A stretch of 64,000 nucleotides of DNA from assembly GCA_037447655.1 (NCBI GenBank), contig JBBHKE010000696.1, forward strand, positions 188,001-252,000. The letters run 5' to 3'. Source of the stretch: Zygnema cylindricum (taxonomy: Eukaryota > Streptophyta > Zygnematophyceae > Zygnematales > Zygnemataceae). A model generated the notes under the pieces. It saw only the letters and a list, made by a program, of their open reading frames with translations, was not told the origin of the DNA and did not search any database. Shown piece after piece: positions 25,700 to 37,682 of this stretch (position 1 is the first letter of the stretch; each line of letters starts with the position of its first letter). The translations under genes were made by a program, and so were the position numbers.

Positions 25700-26020
25700 C
25701 TGTACATTATTGTAGATTTGTAGCTTACTTCCTTGTGACTCTTGTAGTCAAATGTCAAACTTTTCGCGAGAAATACGATCCCGAAACGACATTTGAAACG
25801 AAACGACTAATGGACGAACGACTGGACGACATACTCATTTTCCGGCACTCTTCGTACATCCATTTTGTCCGTTTCAAAGTACAGTAGTCGTACTTATTCA
25901 AGAACCAAATTGTCGATAGCCAATACAGCTACAGTACTGTACTGTAGCTTCGCGCCAGCCAAGCTGACAAGTTTATTCAGTTTGCAAAACGACAAACTTT
26001 TCGGGGAACTAACTCACCAA

Positions 26021-26029
26021 TATAAAAGG
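26021..26029 (+). promoter_or_regulatory. TATA-box-like TATAAAAGG upstream of the orphan gene
   Basis: Perfect TATA consensus 475 bp before the ATG at 26504, followed by a pyrimidine-rich stretch that could be a long 5' leader. Inference only. Confidence 0.4.
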
Positions 26030-26503
26030 CTTTGCCGCTCATTGTTTTCACCATCATCACTCCCTTCCTCAGTCCCTGCGAACGTTTTCTTATTAGACTT
26101 CTAGCTTCTCTCCATAGCTTTAAGGCTTTCGGTGTTTTTCAGTTTCTTCTACAAACCTTTGATATAAGGTTCAATTGCTTACTTTCTTTTATATTTTCCT
26201 TCTATAAATTATTTCGTTACTCACTCACAACATAGTTGACTTTTCCATTCTTGACTTTCTTCCTATTTTTTTCGTTTCATATTTCTTAGTACTTAAATCT
26301 CCATTCAGCCCTTATTAGGGTTTTTAGTCCTCCTAAATTGAGGAAAATAGTTTGCCCTCTATAGACTAAACAGTGTCCCTTTGTCATTTCTATTAATTGA
26401 CCTTCTTTAGGGAACCTTTGTAGACTTTTTTTCTTCTAGAGTAGCTTCATTTATTTATTTAGCTAGTTAGTAAGTTAGGTATTTTAGTAAGTTTGTTCAA
26501 AAA

Positions 26504-27064
26504 ATGGGTTTGCCTTCAAGTTTTTCCGAAGGGGCCGCACGAATGGCTAACATTTTAGGAGAGATCTCTCTATGGAGCGGCGTCATCAGCCTTATTTTTA
26601 ATATCGCCCTTTTTATTTGTACCATAATCAACCAAATCGCCCAAGACCAGGACATCCCATTAGGTCGTTATTTTCCGAGTGTCCTCATCGTATTAGGATT
26701 TTTTGGGGCTGTAACGTCACACATTAGTGGTGAGACAAAAAAACACGCTAACGAACTAAAAAGCCCTACAAAATCATCGGTAGGTCAGCTACCTGAAGGT
26801 ACAAATGAAGCTACAAATCCTATAAGTGGCTCTGAAGATACAAATGAAGATACAAATCCAACAAGTGTCTCTCCGCTGTCAGATGAAACGAAGGTCCCAC
26901 ACGTGTCAGCGATTAGGAGGGACTCCATTATTGTGGTTTCATTTCGAACCTTTTTGAGAATGCTCCGTTTGGTACCTAGGGAGGAGGAGGAGGACAACAA
27001 AAACAGAACTGAAACTGTTCTTAGCAACTCTTCTCCTCGGTTGAGGCGTTCTATGTCGGTGTGA
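26504..27064 (+). CDS. Orphan intronless ORF, 186 aa, two predicted transmembrane segments
   Basis: I do not recognise this protein. ATG at 26504, stop at 27062-27064. Hydrophobic segments lie at residues 22-44 (SLWSGVISLIFNIALFICT core) and 57-75 (FPSVLIVLGFFGAV core), joined by a short polar loop with QDQD. Residues 97-124 are two imperfect Thr/Asn/Glu repeats (TNEATNPISGSED, TNEDTNPTSVS). The tail has an acidic run EEEED and ends with basic RLRRSMS. A TATA-like box and a pyrimidine-rich leader precede it, and a GC-richer patch CCCTCAAGGGTTTTTGGGTG follows the stop. Composition and the lack of stops suggest a real gene or the product of an unrecognised mobile element. No neighbour hints at a role. 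Confidence 0.5.
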   Translation: MGLPSSFSEGAARMANILGEISLWSGVISLIFNIALFICTIINQIAQDQDIPLGRYFPSVLIVLGFFGAVTSHISGETKKHANELKSPTKSSVGQLPEGTNEATNPISGSEDTNEDTNPTSVSPLSDETKVPHVSAIRRDSIIVVSFRTFLRMLRLVPREEEEDNKNRTETVLSNSSPRLRRSMSV

Positions 27065-28235
27065 CATTATTCTATTATTAGCTGCAAAAATTATAAACCT
27101 CCCTCAAGGGTTTTTGGGTGGGTTTTTATTAGGTAGTTCTTTAGCTATGTTGAGGTATATTGATTAAATAGATTTGGTTTTGGGTATGCTATTTCGTTTT
27201 AAATATTTTTTTTTATTTATTGTTGGTAATTTCTTGTTTATATGTTAATTCTTCTACACTGTTTTTCATTTTAGTTTGGTTCCACCCGCGTTCGATTTTT
27301 CTGTTTTTTTTTTTGTGTTCCCGTGTACTCAGATCGATTACCATCGTACTTTCTCAATAATCCGTACTTATCATACGGAAATAATATAATTTTGCCATTA
27401 TTTCATACTATAAATTCGTAGTTATCTTTACTTAGACAATATAACTGTTGTCTTCATTTTCTACTTTTAAACACGTGTGAATTCTTGGCATTAAGAATAT
27501 CCTGTCACAAGATACATGCGTCATAATATTTATCCTACGTTGATCACTTCAGATACGACAAAAGAGTATGTTATGTTTGTGACGTGCTAAAGTTTTTAAG
27601 AGGCTGATTTGGTAATTCCACTATCCAACTTTTCCCCTCGTTTTTAGGGCAAATTGTACAAATTGTCCGGTTTTTTGGGTGATTTTAAGTACGATTTGCA
27701 CTAAAAAGGTACAGTGTACACATCATTAAGGCAAATATCTTCAATGTTGTATTGTACCTAATCATAGGGATGATTATTGAGGGATTATTATTAATTATTA
27801 TGAATTGAAGGAGAGGCGATGAAATCCTCAAAACATGATGCTAATTGTAATCTGATGTCAATTTTTGTGAAAATTGAAAACATCCCAATGTCGAAATCGC
27901 CCAATATTGTCTCAATGTGGTTTATATAATTATAGGAGTATACATAAAAATGTGTAAATACACACCTTATCTAGCCATGCCAGATATGTTAAACAAACTG
28001 AAAGAATAATAAAAACGTAAAAGAAAATTATATATATAGATGTGTATGTATATATGTATATATATGAGTTCAGTTTTATTTCTGTTTCATTTCAGTTTTT
28101 TTTTCTGTTTTTTTTTCTACATAAGGGTTGAGTTGCACATCGATCGATAGAGAATTAAACGTCATGTCTAAATTTTGAAAAAAAATCGGACAAAAAAAAT
28201 AATTTCTGTGAGTTTTGAGGTAAAACTTTTTTAAA
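27065..28235. other. AT-rich intergenic DNA
   Basis: No gene, splice pattern or inverted repeat that I can support. A short (TA)n run is at 28029-28070. Confidence 0.4.
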
Positions 28236-28555
28236 CCGTCAGATTCAGACGATCGGACGGTCGTTGATCAAAGTAGCGATCTAAGAAGATCACATGAAAA
28301 GCCCATAACACAACTTACGAAAGGACTATCTGTCATATTAGCGTCTGCAATTTTGAACGTCCGCGTGTTTTAGTTCGCTAAAAAAATTCGTCCGTCGGCG
28401 TGCGCTGAACTATGATCATACGTCAGATTCGTATGTCCGTACAAGAGTGTCCACAGCGCACACCCATACAGTATGCCTACTCTACGCGAGTTTAGTGCCA
28501 AGTTTTGTGCGCCTACCAAAGGCCTACCATAAAAACGCCTACTTTTGAACTATGG
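28236..28555. repeat. Dispersed repeat family F, copy 1
   Basis: Shares with 42946-43255 the block GATCAAAGTAGCGATCTAAG / AAGATCACATGAAAAGCCCA and the end GCCTACCATAAAAACGCCTA / CTTTTGAACTATGGT. The right end is clear; the left end is not. Confidence 0.6.
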
Positions 28556-28730
28556 TTCATTTAGTGCGTAGGTGGCGTTAAGTTATATTGATGGTACGTT
28601 TTGTTTCATTTGGTAGTACGGACGTCGGTTCATTTAGTGCGTAGGTGGCGTTAAGTTATATTGATGGTACGTTTTGTTTCATTTGGTAGTACGGACGTCG
28701 GTTCATTTAGTGCGTAGGACTGTTGTACTA
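28556..28730 (+). repeat. Perfect 73-bp tandem repeat, two copies plus part of a third
   Basis: Units start at 28556, 28629 and 28702 with TTCATTTAGTGCGTAGG. The first two copies are identical and include GTAGTACGGACGTCGG. Identity suggests a recent event. Confidence 0.85.
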
Positions 28731-29975
28731 TATGTTTGGTCCAGCGCACGTTTGAAGTTCCGCGTCACTCCTGTTTTGGCGCTGAAGGTTCCTAGTGAGT
28801 TTCTCTGAAATTAGTGGAATCAGTGAAGTGAAGAGTAAGACTTCCTTTGTATTGTTATTTAAGGAGAAGTGTGAGTTTAGAATTATTATGCGTCTGTAGT
28901 AGAATATGCATCATGCGTCTGAAATAGTTACATCAGAGTTAAGTGAGAGTGAGGAAGAAGTTAAGTGAGAGTGAGTGTAAGGAAGAAGTAAGTTAGAGTA
29001 AGTGGAGAAGTGAGAGTTAGTGAGTGAGTGAGAAGATGTGAGTGAGTAAGAAGAGTGAGAGTAAGAGTGGGAGTTTTGTAAAGGAAAAAGAAAAGCCCTT
29101 GGTTGTATTGAATGAAAGGGCATGCGAAAATAAATGTAAAGTCTGGAAAGACATCAAAGATGAAAGAGAGTAGAATCATGGAAAAAGAGAATATAGAAGC
29201 AAAAGATAATGGCAAAAGAGACAAAAAAAATACAAAAGGAGAAGCACAGGGGAGAAAAAGTCTTCTCATTATAATCGGTAAATTGAGTATACAAAATGAA
29301 CAGGTTAAGTACTAAGCCTAACTCTAAATGTAGAGTGGACTAGTTACACGACGTCCACAAAATAATATAAGTCGCAAAAGACAAAAAGGTATAACTAGTG
29401 ACGGCCAATGACAAAGTCGGTGGACGGCAAAGTTCAAAACATAAAGAATATTTCGTACATGGAATCTATGATGAAAGAATCATTATTCTACAATAAATAC
29501 TTTGAAAGTACATTTTGACGTACGCGTGAACAAGTGCGACGGATGTAATTAGCAATAATAATGTTCCACTAAGCTACGAGACAAAACAATGATTACAAAG
29601 TATGATCGGATAGTCAAAAGGGTATCCGTACACGAACAACAAGGTTACATGAACCGACGTAAAGGGGCGTGAAACAACACTAAAAATACTCAAAATAGCC
29701 TACGTGCAAAAGGACAAATAGCGTACGTATAATCATACATTGTTAAAGTACAGTTCACTAATTACACAACTGAAATTGTATTTCAACAGGTTGAATAAAT
29801 TTATATTTGGTCGATGTACTTTGGTGTGAGATTGTGAGCCTGTTTTTGTTAAGCTTCCGCTTTGCATATCTTTCTGTACGATTGTTTTTGTGAGCAACGA
29901 TCCTAGTTTTATCAACAGAAACAAATTTGGAGAATAAGGAATTTAATATAAAGAGAGGATATCGAACAGAGAAGT
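28731..29975. other. Intergenic, with a purine-rich GTGAG repeat
   Basis: Bases 28925-29075 are an irregular GAGTGAGAGTAAG repeat. The remaining sequence has no supported gene. A region near 29900-30420 recurs, diverged, at 30655-30955 (ACAAATTTGGAG, GTAAATATTTGTCCAAAA). Confidence 0.45.
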
Positions 29976-30020
29976 TACACCGCGCATCGTTATTAGTGTC
30001 AAGGTTTAAATAGTGTAAAA
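29976..30020. mobile_element. Solo TACACCGCGCATCG terminus
   Basis: TACACCGCGCATCGTTATTAG followed by TGTCA and AGTTTAAATAGTG-like sequence equals the 5' end of the element at 56968. No matching partner end is nearby. Confidence 0.5.
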
Positions 30021-30442
30021 AAAAAATTAGTAAGTTAATAATTTAATTTAGCTGCAAGAACGTGGCAGATTATGGTCCACTTCTTAAATAGCCGCTAGTT
30101 TAATTAATTTATGGAAATCATGTACACTATTTTTGGAAAAAATCAAAATTTTAAGAAGAATCCAGAATTAGATGTCGCTGACACAAATAACGGATGCGCC
30201 AGTGTAGTTTCTTGATCAAAATTAGATGACTAATTGATATATCTTGAAAATATTTGATGTTATTACCCGAAACAAATCAAAATTGAAGCTCCCAAACAAC
30301 AAATAACTATAAGAGGTAAATATTTGTCCAAAATCTAAGTTCAAAAAATATTTTAGGATCTTAAGAAGAAAAAGAAGCGGACACTGAAATTATACTCCTA
30401 TATTAAAAAATATTGCGTTATGACTTTTATATATAAAGTATT

Positions 30443-30445
<3 letters not shown>

Positions 30446-30487
<42 letters not shown>

Positions 30488-30493
30488 ATATAA
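30446..30493. repeat. (AT)n microsatellite
   Basis: Nearly pure AT dinucleotide run with one register shift. Confidence 0.9.
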
Positions 30494-30505
30494 TGAAAAG
30501 GAATT

Positions 30506-30616
30506 CATTATCCCTCATAAAATATCGTATCCGAAAGGATTATAAGCTGCCTTTCAATCCGAATCGATTGAAAGGCAACTTTTAACCATAGTTGCTAATT
30601 CTTCCGAGGGATAATG
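30506..30616. mobile_element. Small foldback element with ATTATCCCTC ends
   Basis: CATTATCCCTC at 30506 and GAGGGATAATG at 30606 form an 11-bp inverted repeat. In the centre GCCTTTCAATC and GATTGAAAGGC form a second hairpin. About 111 bp. No clear target duplication, so transposon status is a guess. Confidence 0.5.
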
Positions 30617-31565
30617 GATTTTTTTTTCCAGTACACATTGAAGGGAAAAATGATAAAAACAAAGCAAACTGAAACAAATTTGGAGGAAAGGGAATTTAAT
30701 AGAAAGAGATTATATAGAACAAAAAAAAAGTTTCTTCAGTAAAATTAGTCTACAAATTTACATATATTTGAGAAATTTGGTGTTATATACCTTTAAAAAT
30801 ATATCAAATTTAGCTCCAAACAACAAACAACTATATATAAGATAAATATTTGTCCAAAAACTCAAGCTCAAAACATTATAGGAATCTTTAGAATAAAAAA
30901 CTGACATTATAAAATGTACTCATGTTTAATAAAACACTCATACTTGAAAAAAAACTAATATTTGAAAATATACACATATTTGATAACATATACTGTGAAA
31001 ATAATACACGTACTTGAAAATATACCCATATGTGAAAATATACTCTTATATATATTTGGAAATATCGCTCTTGGTCGAATAAAGTTGTTATGCCGACAAT
31101 ATGTAAAAATATATAGTATTAGCATACCTAAGTACTTTATACCATACTGAATCTTGCAACTTTTTGGCCCCGCAGGAGTGCCGAAGGCGTCGCGACCGCT
31201 CGTTTAGGGTTTATTTTTTATGTTTTTATTGTTTTTTTTACTAAAAAAACAACCCAAACGCAAAACCCTATTTCTCGTACCCAATCCCAAGAGGTGGCGA
31301 AGGTCCGCGCGAGGTGCCGAAGGTCCCACACTTGTATGGGGGCTTGTTCGATACCCATACAGTATTTTATTGCACACATTACATAGTATGATATTCCACA
31401 TTCACTATCCGATCCGTACTTTATAGGAAGAATGTTATAAGAAGTATGTACGGAATTCCAGTCAGGACAACGCAACGCTCTAAGTACGCAAAAACACGGA
31501 AAATTCGTACTTTATCGCTATAAAAGTACAAAACCAGCTTTTTAGCAAAAAAATACAAACTCAAG
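30617..31565. other. AT-rich DNA with a diverged direct repeat
   Basis: Bases 30655-30955 repeat 29900-30420 in decayed form. A GC-richer patch at 31165-31330 (GTGCCGAAGG repeats) is unexplained. No gene. Confidence 0.4.
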
Positions 31566-32157
31566 TACACCGCGAATCGTAATTAGAGTAGATTGCTCTA
31601 ATTCGGTCACTCGAAATTTTGACTCTATCACATCAAACAGAGTAATCGATTCTATTTTTTCATTATTATAATTTCGGTAAGGTTTAATTAGCGTAAAAAA
31701 ATATAATATAGGTTATTTTTAAATAGTGTGGAATACGGACGGCGTCTGACCGTGCAAAATTGTGCTTTTAATAGAGTCGCGCTCGCACGTGAAATCGCAC
31801 TAAACAAAAAAATCAGTCACATCGAAAAAAAGTCGTTCGCATAACTCTCGTCCGTCGACATCATCGTCGTCAGTGTGAGCATTAACTGACATTCAGAGCG
31901 ACAAATAGTACTAGCGTCATAATGACGTCAATAATATACCGACTGACAGATTCTGTACGTTTACGTAATTTAGTGTTCATAATTATTGCGCACATAATTA
32001 TCGCCAACATAACCCAATATAGAATACCTAAATAAATTAGAGTAAACGCCATAGTTGAAAAAGCTCTATCACATAAATTAGCGTTCAATACTCTAATTCA
32101 TTCTTTTGGTTTTTGTACTCTAATTTTTTCATTACTCTAATTACGATTCGCGGTGTA
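31566..32157. mobile_element. TACACCG element, family E, copy 1
   Basis: Ends TACACCGCGAATCGTAATTA and TAATTACGATTCGCGGTGTA, a long inverted repeat extended by TAGAGTA / TACTCTA. 592 bp. Contains GTTTAATTAGCGTAAAAAAA-like stretches but no gene that I trust. Shares its first seven bases with family A. Confidence 0.8.
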
Positions 32158-32766
32158 CATAATTTTTCAAAAGCAAGCAAACAAACTTTTGGACAAAATC
32201 GAATAATTAAATAAAATATTGGAATTTTAAATCAGATTATGATGATACTTTAATAATGCTTTAAATGATAATTTTTGCCGAATTTTAATGTTGGAAATCA
32301 TGTTTGACATTGATTTTCTAGAATTTCATGATTTTCCTTTAAAGATGCTTTATGAAGCTAATTTTTAAGAAGTGTATGATTTTTTAATAAATTTGGACCA
32401 ATTATGGCCATCAATTAGACAAATGGATGCCCATAAGATGGACAAAAAATTAAGGTGTCTTTGTGTTTAATCGAAATTGTTACTTTTGTGACGATTGTAT
32501 ACGTTGACAATACCCGTGACGGCTGTCACCGAATACAATTTTTTATTGACCCACCGTATTTTTTTTATTTTTTTTTAAAGTCAAAAGACACATCGTAATC
32601 TTTGAAACGATTCGGTATGTCGCATGCCATTGCGTGACATCGTAGACGTACAGCCGTGGCTGTACAACATGCCTTTGCTTAAACCTCTCCTGTCCGGCTG
32701 CCATGACTTCGCAGACCCCTGCAAAACAAAACCCTGCGCGGTGCATGCGGACAAAAACGAGCAGCC
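32158..32766. other. Repeat-flanking intergenic DNA
   Basis: Includes a reversed copy (about 32490-32535) of the GACAGCC...GTCACGGG motif found at 16203 and 33420. No gene. Confidence 0.4.
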
Positions 32767-33850
32767 TTAGGGTGCATCCCCATGTGCTTAAGTAAGTTTT
32801 TTTTTTCTGTCGTCTTCCTGTAAAACTTAGAACCGTACCGCGTAAATTTCAACCGTACAAAAAAATTGAAAAAATGAGAAGTATGTTTTGCGTCATCATC
32901 GAATTTAGGACGTACTACATTTTGTCGTTTTGTGTTCTTTGACCCACGACCACGCCAAACAACGTCATCTTCAAACTTTTATTTAAAACACACAGAAGAT
33001 GTGTTTTAAAACTAGGAATTTTTGAAAAACAAATAGGAACTCGTAGTCGCACACGTAATTTTTTTTCAAAATTCTTCATAAATTTTCAAAAAATTTCAAA
33101 AGAATTTAAGTGACGATGAAAAGTGCACGATCTGCTATGTTTTGTCCATTTGCGTTCAAGTACAACGAAGCAAAGTACAGAATTTGTTTGGTTTTGTCCG
33201 TTTGCGCCTGGTACGGATTTTATTTCGCAAGGGGTCTCAAGATTCCGATGCCATTTCACGTTGAGCGGAGGAGCGACGCAAAGGCAAATTGCATCTTCAA
33301 CCGTGAAACGACACAAGCTGGATGGTGGTACATCTACAATGTCATGAAAGCTCATGCGACGTCACAAGAAGTTACAAAAAATAACGCGCGTCACCACAGA
33401 TTGTAGAAGTTGACAGCCTTCACTGGCATTGTCAGCGTATACAATTATCACACCCTTAAGTAACTATGTCGTTGTCACACGTAGGGACGTCTGACATCTG
33501 GGTCTGCCGGATCTGCGCTAAAAAACAAAGTTTATTCTCTAAGTTTCAAGTACATCGAGACGCACCCTTATAAACATTTAAATCGTCAAAACCTTTTGTA
33601 AACTTTTCACAAGTGGGAATATGTTTTCCTATTGGTTTAAATGGATTTACTTAACTTAAAACACATTGCCCTATGTGATTTATGATAAGTTTGAATATGA
33701 CAGTGGGTCGAAAAAAAAAAGACGACAAATTTTCGTACATCCTAATGTCAAGAATTACGCAAATTGTATGCGATTTCTTCGTACGGTCGCATCTTAGGAA
33801 GTAAGGAAAACGACAGAAAAAAACCCGAACTTAGTCACATGTGGCCATAC
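32767..33850. mobile_element. Family I terminal-inverted-repeat element (boundaries approximate)
   Basis: The left end (TTAGGGTGCATCCCCATGTG, then CTTAAGTAAG and CTGTCGTCTTCC) is mirrored at the right end (GGAAAACGACAGAAAA, then ACTTAGTCACATGTGGCCAT). Relatives lie at 16203-16881. No transposase. ORFs on both strands at 33110-33406 overlap and look fortuitous. Confidence 0.55.
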
Positions 33851-34373
33851 TATTATAGCGATTCGTGATGTACAACACAAAATAGTACAATACAAGATTC
33901 AGTACAGTACAGGTATGAAGACATATAAGGAACCCATATTGTACATTATAAGTAATTAACTATAGGGAATTGATCATGACAGTGATTGTTTTGGTTGCGC
34001 ACAGTCACTTACGTCATTTTGTCAAAAAACGTACGCTTGAAGTACACATTGGTACAAATAAAGTACCGTTGAGTATAAATTTGACGGTCAATCGGTTGGA
34101 CATCTTTGACATTCATAACATTGTGTCAACCGCTTAAAATTTTGCCGCGCTTGCAAACGTCGACCGTCATAATAAAATTAGCAATTCACACGGCCGGCGA
34201 GCGTTTACGGTAGCAAAACTGCGGCGACCAGATAAAATGGTTGCATACAATAACTTTTTGTCGTTACGTGAGCTCCACGGTGAGAGCACTTAGCTGCAAA
34301 ATTGAAATTCAATCGTCTAAGTTTTAAATTGAACCTAGACGCAAAGTGAAACGAAACCTATTGAAACTGAAAG

Positions 34374-34869
34374 TACATCGCGAATCGTAATTAGAGTAAT
34401 GAAAAAATTAGACCACAAAAACTAAAAAAAATAAATAGAGTAATGAACGCTAATTTATGTGATAGAGATTTTTCAACTATGAAGTTTACTATAATTTATT
34501 GAAGTACTATAATTTGGCACGCTAATATCCTCCACTGTAAATAAGGCATTCGTACACAATTTGGCAAAACGTACAGTTTATCGTCACTATGACGTTTGCA
34601 CTACGCGGTTTGTTAAAACGTTTAACGGCCTGTATTAAATCATTATTTGTATTTTTTTACTTAATAAAGTACACTTTTGCACGGTTAGAGGTCGTCCGTA
34701 CTCCACGCTATTTAAAACGAACCTATACTAGAATTAAAAACGAAAATTAAACTTTACCTTAAATAGAATAATGAAAAAATTAGAATCGTTTACTCTATTT
34801 CATGTGATAGAGTCGAAATTTTGTGCGACCGAATTAGAGTAATTTACTCTAATTACGATTCGCGGTGTA
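34374..34869. mobile_element. TACACCG element, family E, copy 2
   Basis: Starts TACATCGCGAATCGTAATTA, ends ACGATTCGCGGTGTA. The opposite arm of the foldback has the empty site (cttatagtactttcag at 35480-35495). Comparison shows insertion at TA with TA duplicated. Confidence 0.85.
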
Positions 34870-35799
34870 CTATAAGTCTCGTACAAAAATATTATAACGC
34901 ACGAAACGAAATAAACTTTTATAATAAAACGAACCGGCGTAAAAATATCATTTGAAATTAAATGAAAAAATGAGCGTCGTCACGCGCGACGAAATCGGGC
35001 CACGCTATTTACGAATCAACATACTTACATTGACAGCGAAATGTTAGGATATTGGGCTAATCGGCGTCGGACGAAATCGTGCAGTCAAATTTTTGTTCTC
35101 AGTTATGTTTTGTTTCGTTCTGTACTGTACTCTTGTGTCGGTTCGGTTTGGTGCGAGCACCGACCGGTATTCATTTGTTCGAGTCGCATGCTGGTCGATT
35201 GCGAAAAAATGTTGGCTCGCGAAGCGTGACGCGATTTTTTCGTCCGCGGAAGTAATTTATGTGTACGACAAAGAGGCAATACCTTTGTACGGCCGATCTT
35301 GCTACGATCTTGTCAATGTATTATGTTGATTCGTAAATATTTAAAAAGTACATGGCTCGATTTTGTCGCGAGTGACGAAGCTCATTTTTTTCATTTAATT
35401 TCAAATGATATTTTTACGCCTGTTCGTTTTATTATAAAAGTTTATTTCGTTTCGTGCGTTATAATATTTCCGAACGAGACTTATAGTACTTTCAGTTTCA
35501 ATACTTATCGTTTCACTTTGCGTCTAGGTTCAATGTAACACTTAGACGATTCAATTTCAATTTTTAGGCTGTGCTCTCACCGTGGAGCTCACATAACGAC
35601 AAAAAAATACTGTCTACAACCATTTAGTTACATGTGGTCGCCGCAGTTTTGTTACCGTAAACGCTCGCCGGCCGTGTGAATTGCTAATTTTATTATGACG
35701 GTCGACGTTCGCAATCGCGGCAAAATTTGAAGTTGTTGAAACAATATTATGAATGTCAAAGATGTCCAACCGATTGACCGTCAAATTTATACTCAACGG

Positions 35800-36198
35800 T
35801 AATGTTGGGTATCGGGTAGTTTCATATCGCGATAATTTCGATATTCGATATATCGAATATCGATCGAGCAGATTCCTTGATATATCGTACCGGGACCAAC
35901 ATAAATTATCGCGATATATATCGCAAAAATTGCGTGTCCGTACAATCAGAGTACGGAAAACCGTACGAAAAGCGTACAGATAATCCCCCACCCCCCCCCC
36001 CCCCCACTTAGCGCTCGGGGGGGAGGTTTAATTTTTTTTTTTTTTTTAATTTTCATTTTCGATATATCGTCGATACGATATATTGCCGATATATCGGCGA
36101 TATATCCCGATAATTTGGTTTTCGATATATCGATTATCGGGTACCTGAAATTCGATATATATCGAATATCGGCAAAAGGTCCTCGATACCCAACACTA
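35800..36198. mobile_element. hAT-type MITE family B, short form, copy 4
   Basis: Starts TAATGTTGGGTATCG, ends CGATACCCAACACTA, with a perfect 8-bp duplication ctcaacgg on both sides (35792-35799, 36199-36206). The other foldback arm (34066-34073) carries the unoccupied site as a single ccgttgag. Confidence 0.9.
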
Positions 36199-36776
36199 CT
36201 CAACGGTATACTGCTTCGCGCGGAGAGCAAACAGCGGCAGACGGCCGGTACAGGTCGAAACGAGGAGACTGGCGGAGGGTCGAGAAGAGAAACGCTGGTC
36301 GCAGGATAACCTCGCGAAGACTCCCGCGGATGCTGTTTCGACACATTTCGAATCGGCCCGCGAAGACGTCTCCGGGCTAGATATACCTGTCTTAGTTGGC
36401 GGTGTACGACATCTCGCTGGAGGACGCAAATGGATAAATAGGCAGTCTAGCGACGACCGATGTTAAAGCGCTTCATTTTTTCAAATTTAATGTGAAAACC
36501 ACAACCAATTATTCCCTTAAAAAAATGAATGAAATAAAACACTAAAAAAACAAAAATGTTACCGTTACACTAATACTCCGACCCCATCGCCGATACGATT
36601 TTATATGATAGTTTATCACTTAGGTCGTCTAATCCTCATTACCGATACTATTAATTTAATCAGTCTGTTTATTAGTCTAATTAGTCGAATTAAATTAATC
36701 TCTCTCCAAATTTATTACAATACAATAAAATACAATATTATATAATAAGATATAATATAAATGATATAATGTAATG

Positions 36777-36926
<150 letters not shown>

Positions 36927-37611
36927 CGTATAATATACACTATACATGACATAAATTAACAAACACATATATTATCAAAGATAATAACAACTTTTTCTGT
37001 TTTGTTATTGTTAAACGAAACTATGTTTATACACGTACGCGTTGTTGCATATTATAAAGTACGTTATGTTTATTTTTTTGGTATATATCGATGATAGTTT
37101 GTTTTTCAATATATAATTAAAAGTTTAATAAACTAATATACGTGCGTAACTTGTTTTATTTTATGTTTATTATAATTTTATTTACAAATCTTTTGTTGTA
37201 TTTATCGTTCGACATTCGTTTTTGTTTAATGTTTTCTTATGGTTATCTTCGGTTTTGTATGTGCGCACTAGTTGTCGATGTTAATGGTTTGTGCTTTGTT
37301 TGTTCAGTAATGGCATTTCGTCTTTTTTGAAATGAAATTTTACAAATTTATTACGTTTACACAACAATTTAAATTATTAGAATGTAATTGTGAAATATAG
37401 ATTTTACGATGTTAAACAAAAAATGACTAGAAAATGATTAAAGTCCATTGCTTGAAGTTAAGTTTTTAATCGTTCGTTTTGAGGTAACTAAGAAGAAAAG
37501 AATATAAAAGCAACGTATAACTAGTTAATAGATTTTGTATATGTTTTTTTCAAATGCTTTTCTACATTAACGATGTTGCTTAAAATTATTTCAAATGTAT
37601 ATACGTAATGA

Positions 37612-37677
<66 letters not shown>
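37612..37677. repeat. (TA)n microsatellite
   Basis: Uninterrupted TA dinucleotides, about 64 bp. Confidence 0.95.

Positions 37678-37682
<5 letters not shown>

Larger units (their letters stand above)
34064..36208. mobile_element. Large foldback element, family G, arms of about 0.9 kb
   Basis: Left arm 34064-35037 and right arm about 35310-36208 are inverted copies. Examples are CCGTTGAGTATAAATTTGAC at the left edge, the mirrored ACGGCCGGCGAGCGTTTACG block, and AAATTAAATGAAAAAATGAG near the centre. The spacer is about 270 bp. A family E element sits in the left arm only and a family B MITE in the right arm only. The outermost TA is a possible target duplication. No transposase ORF is present. 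Confidence 0.8.
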
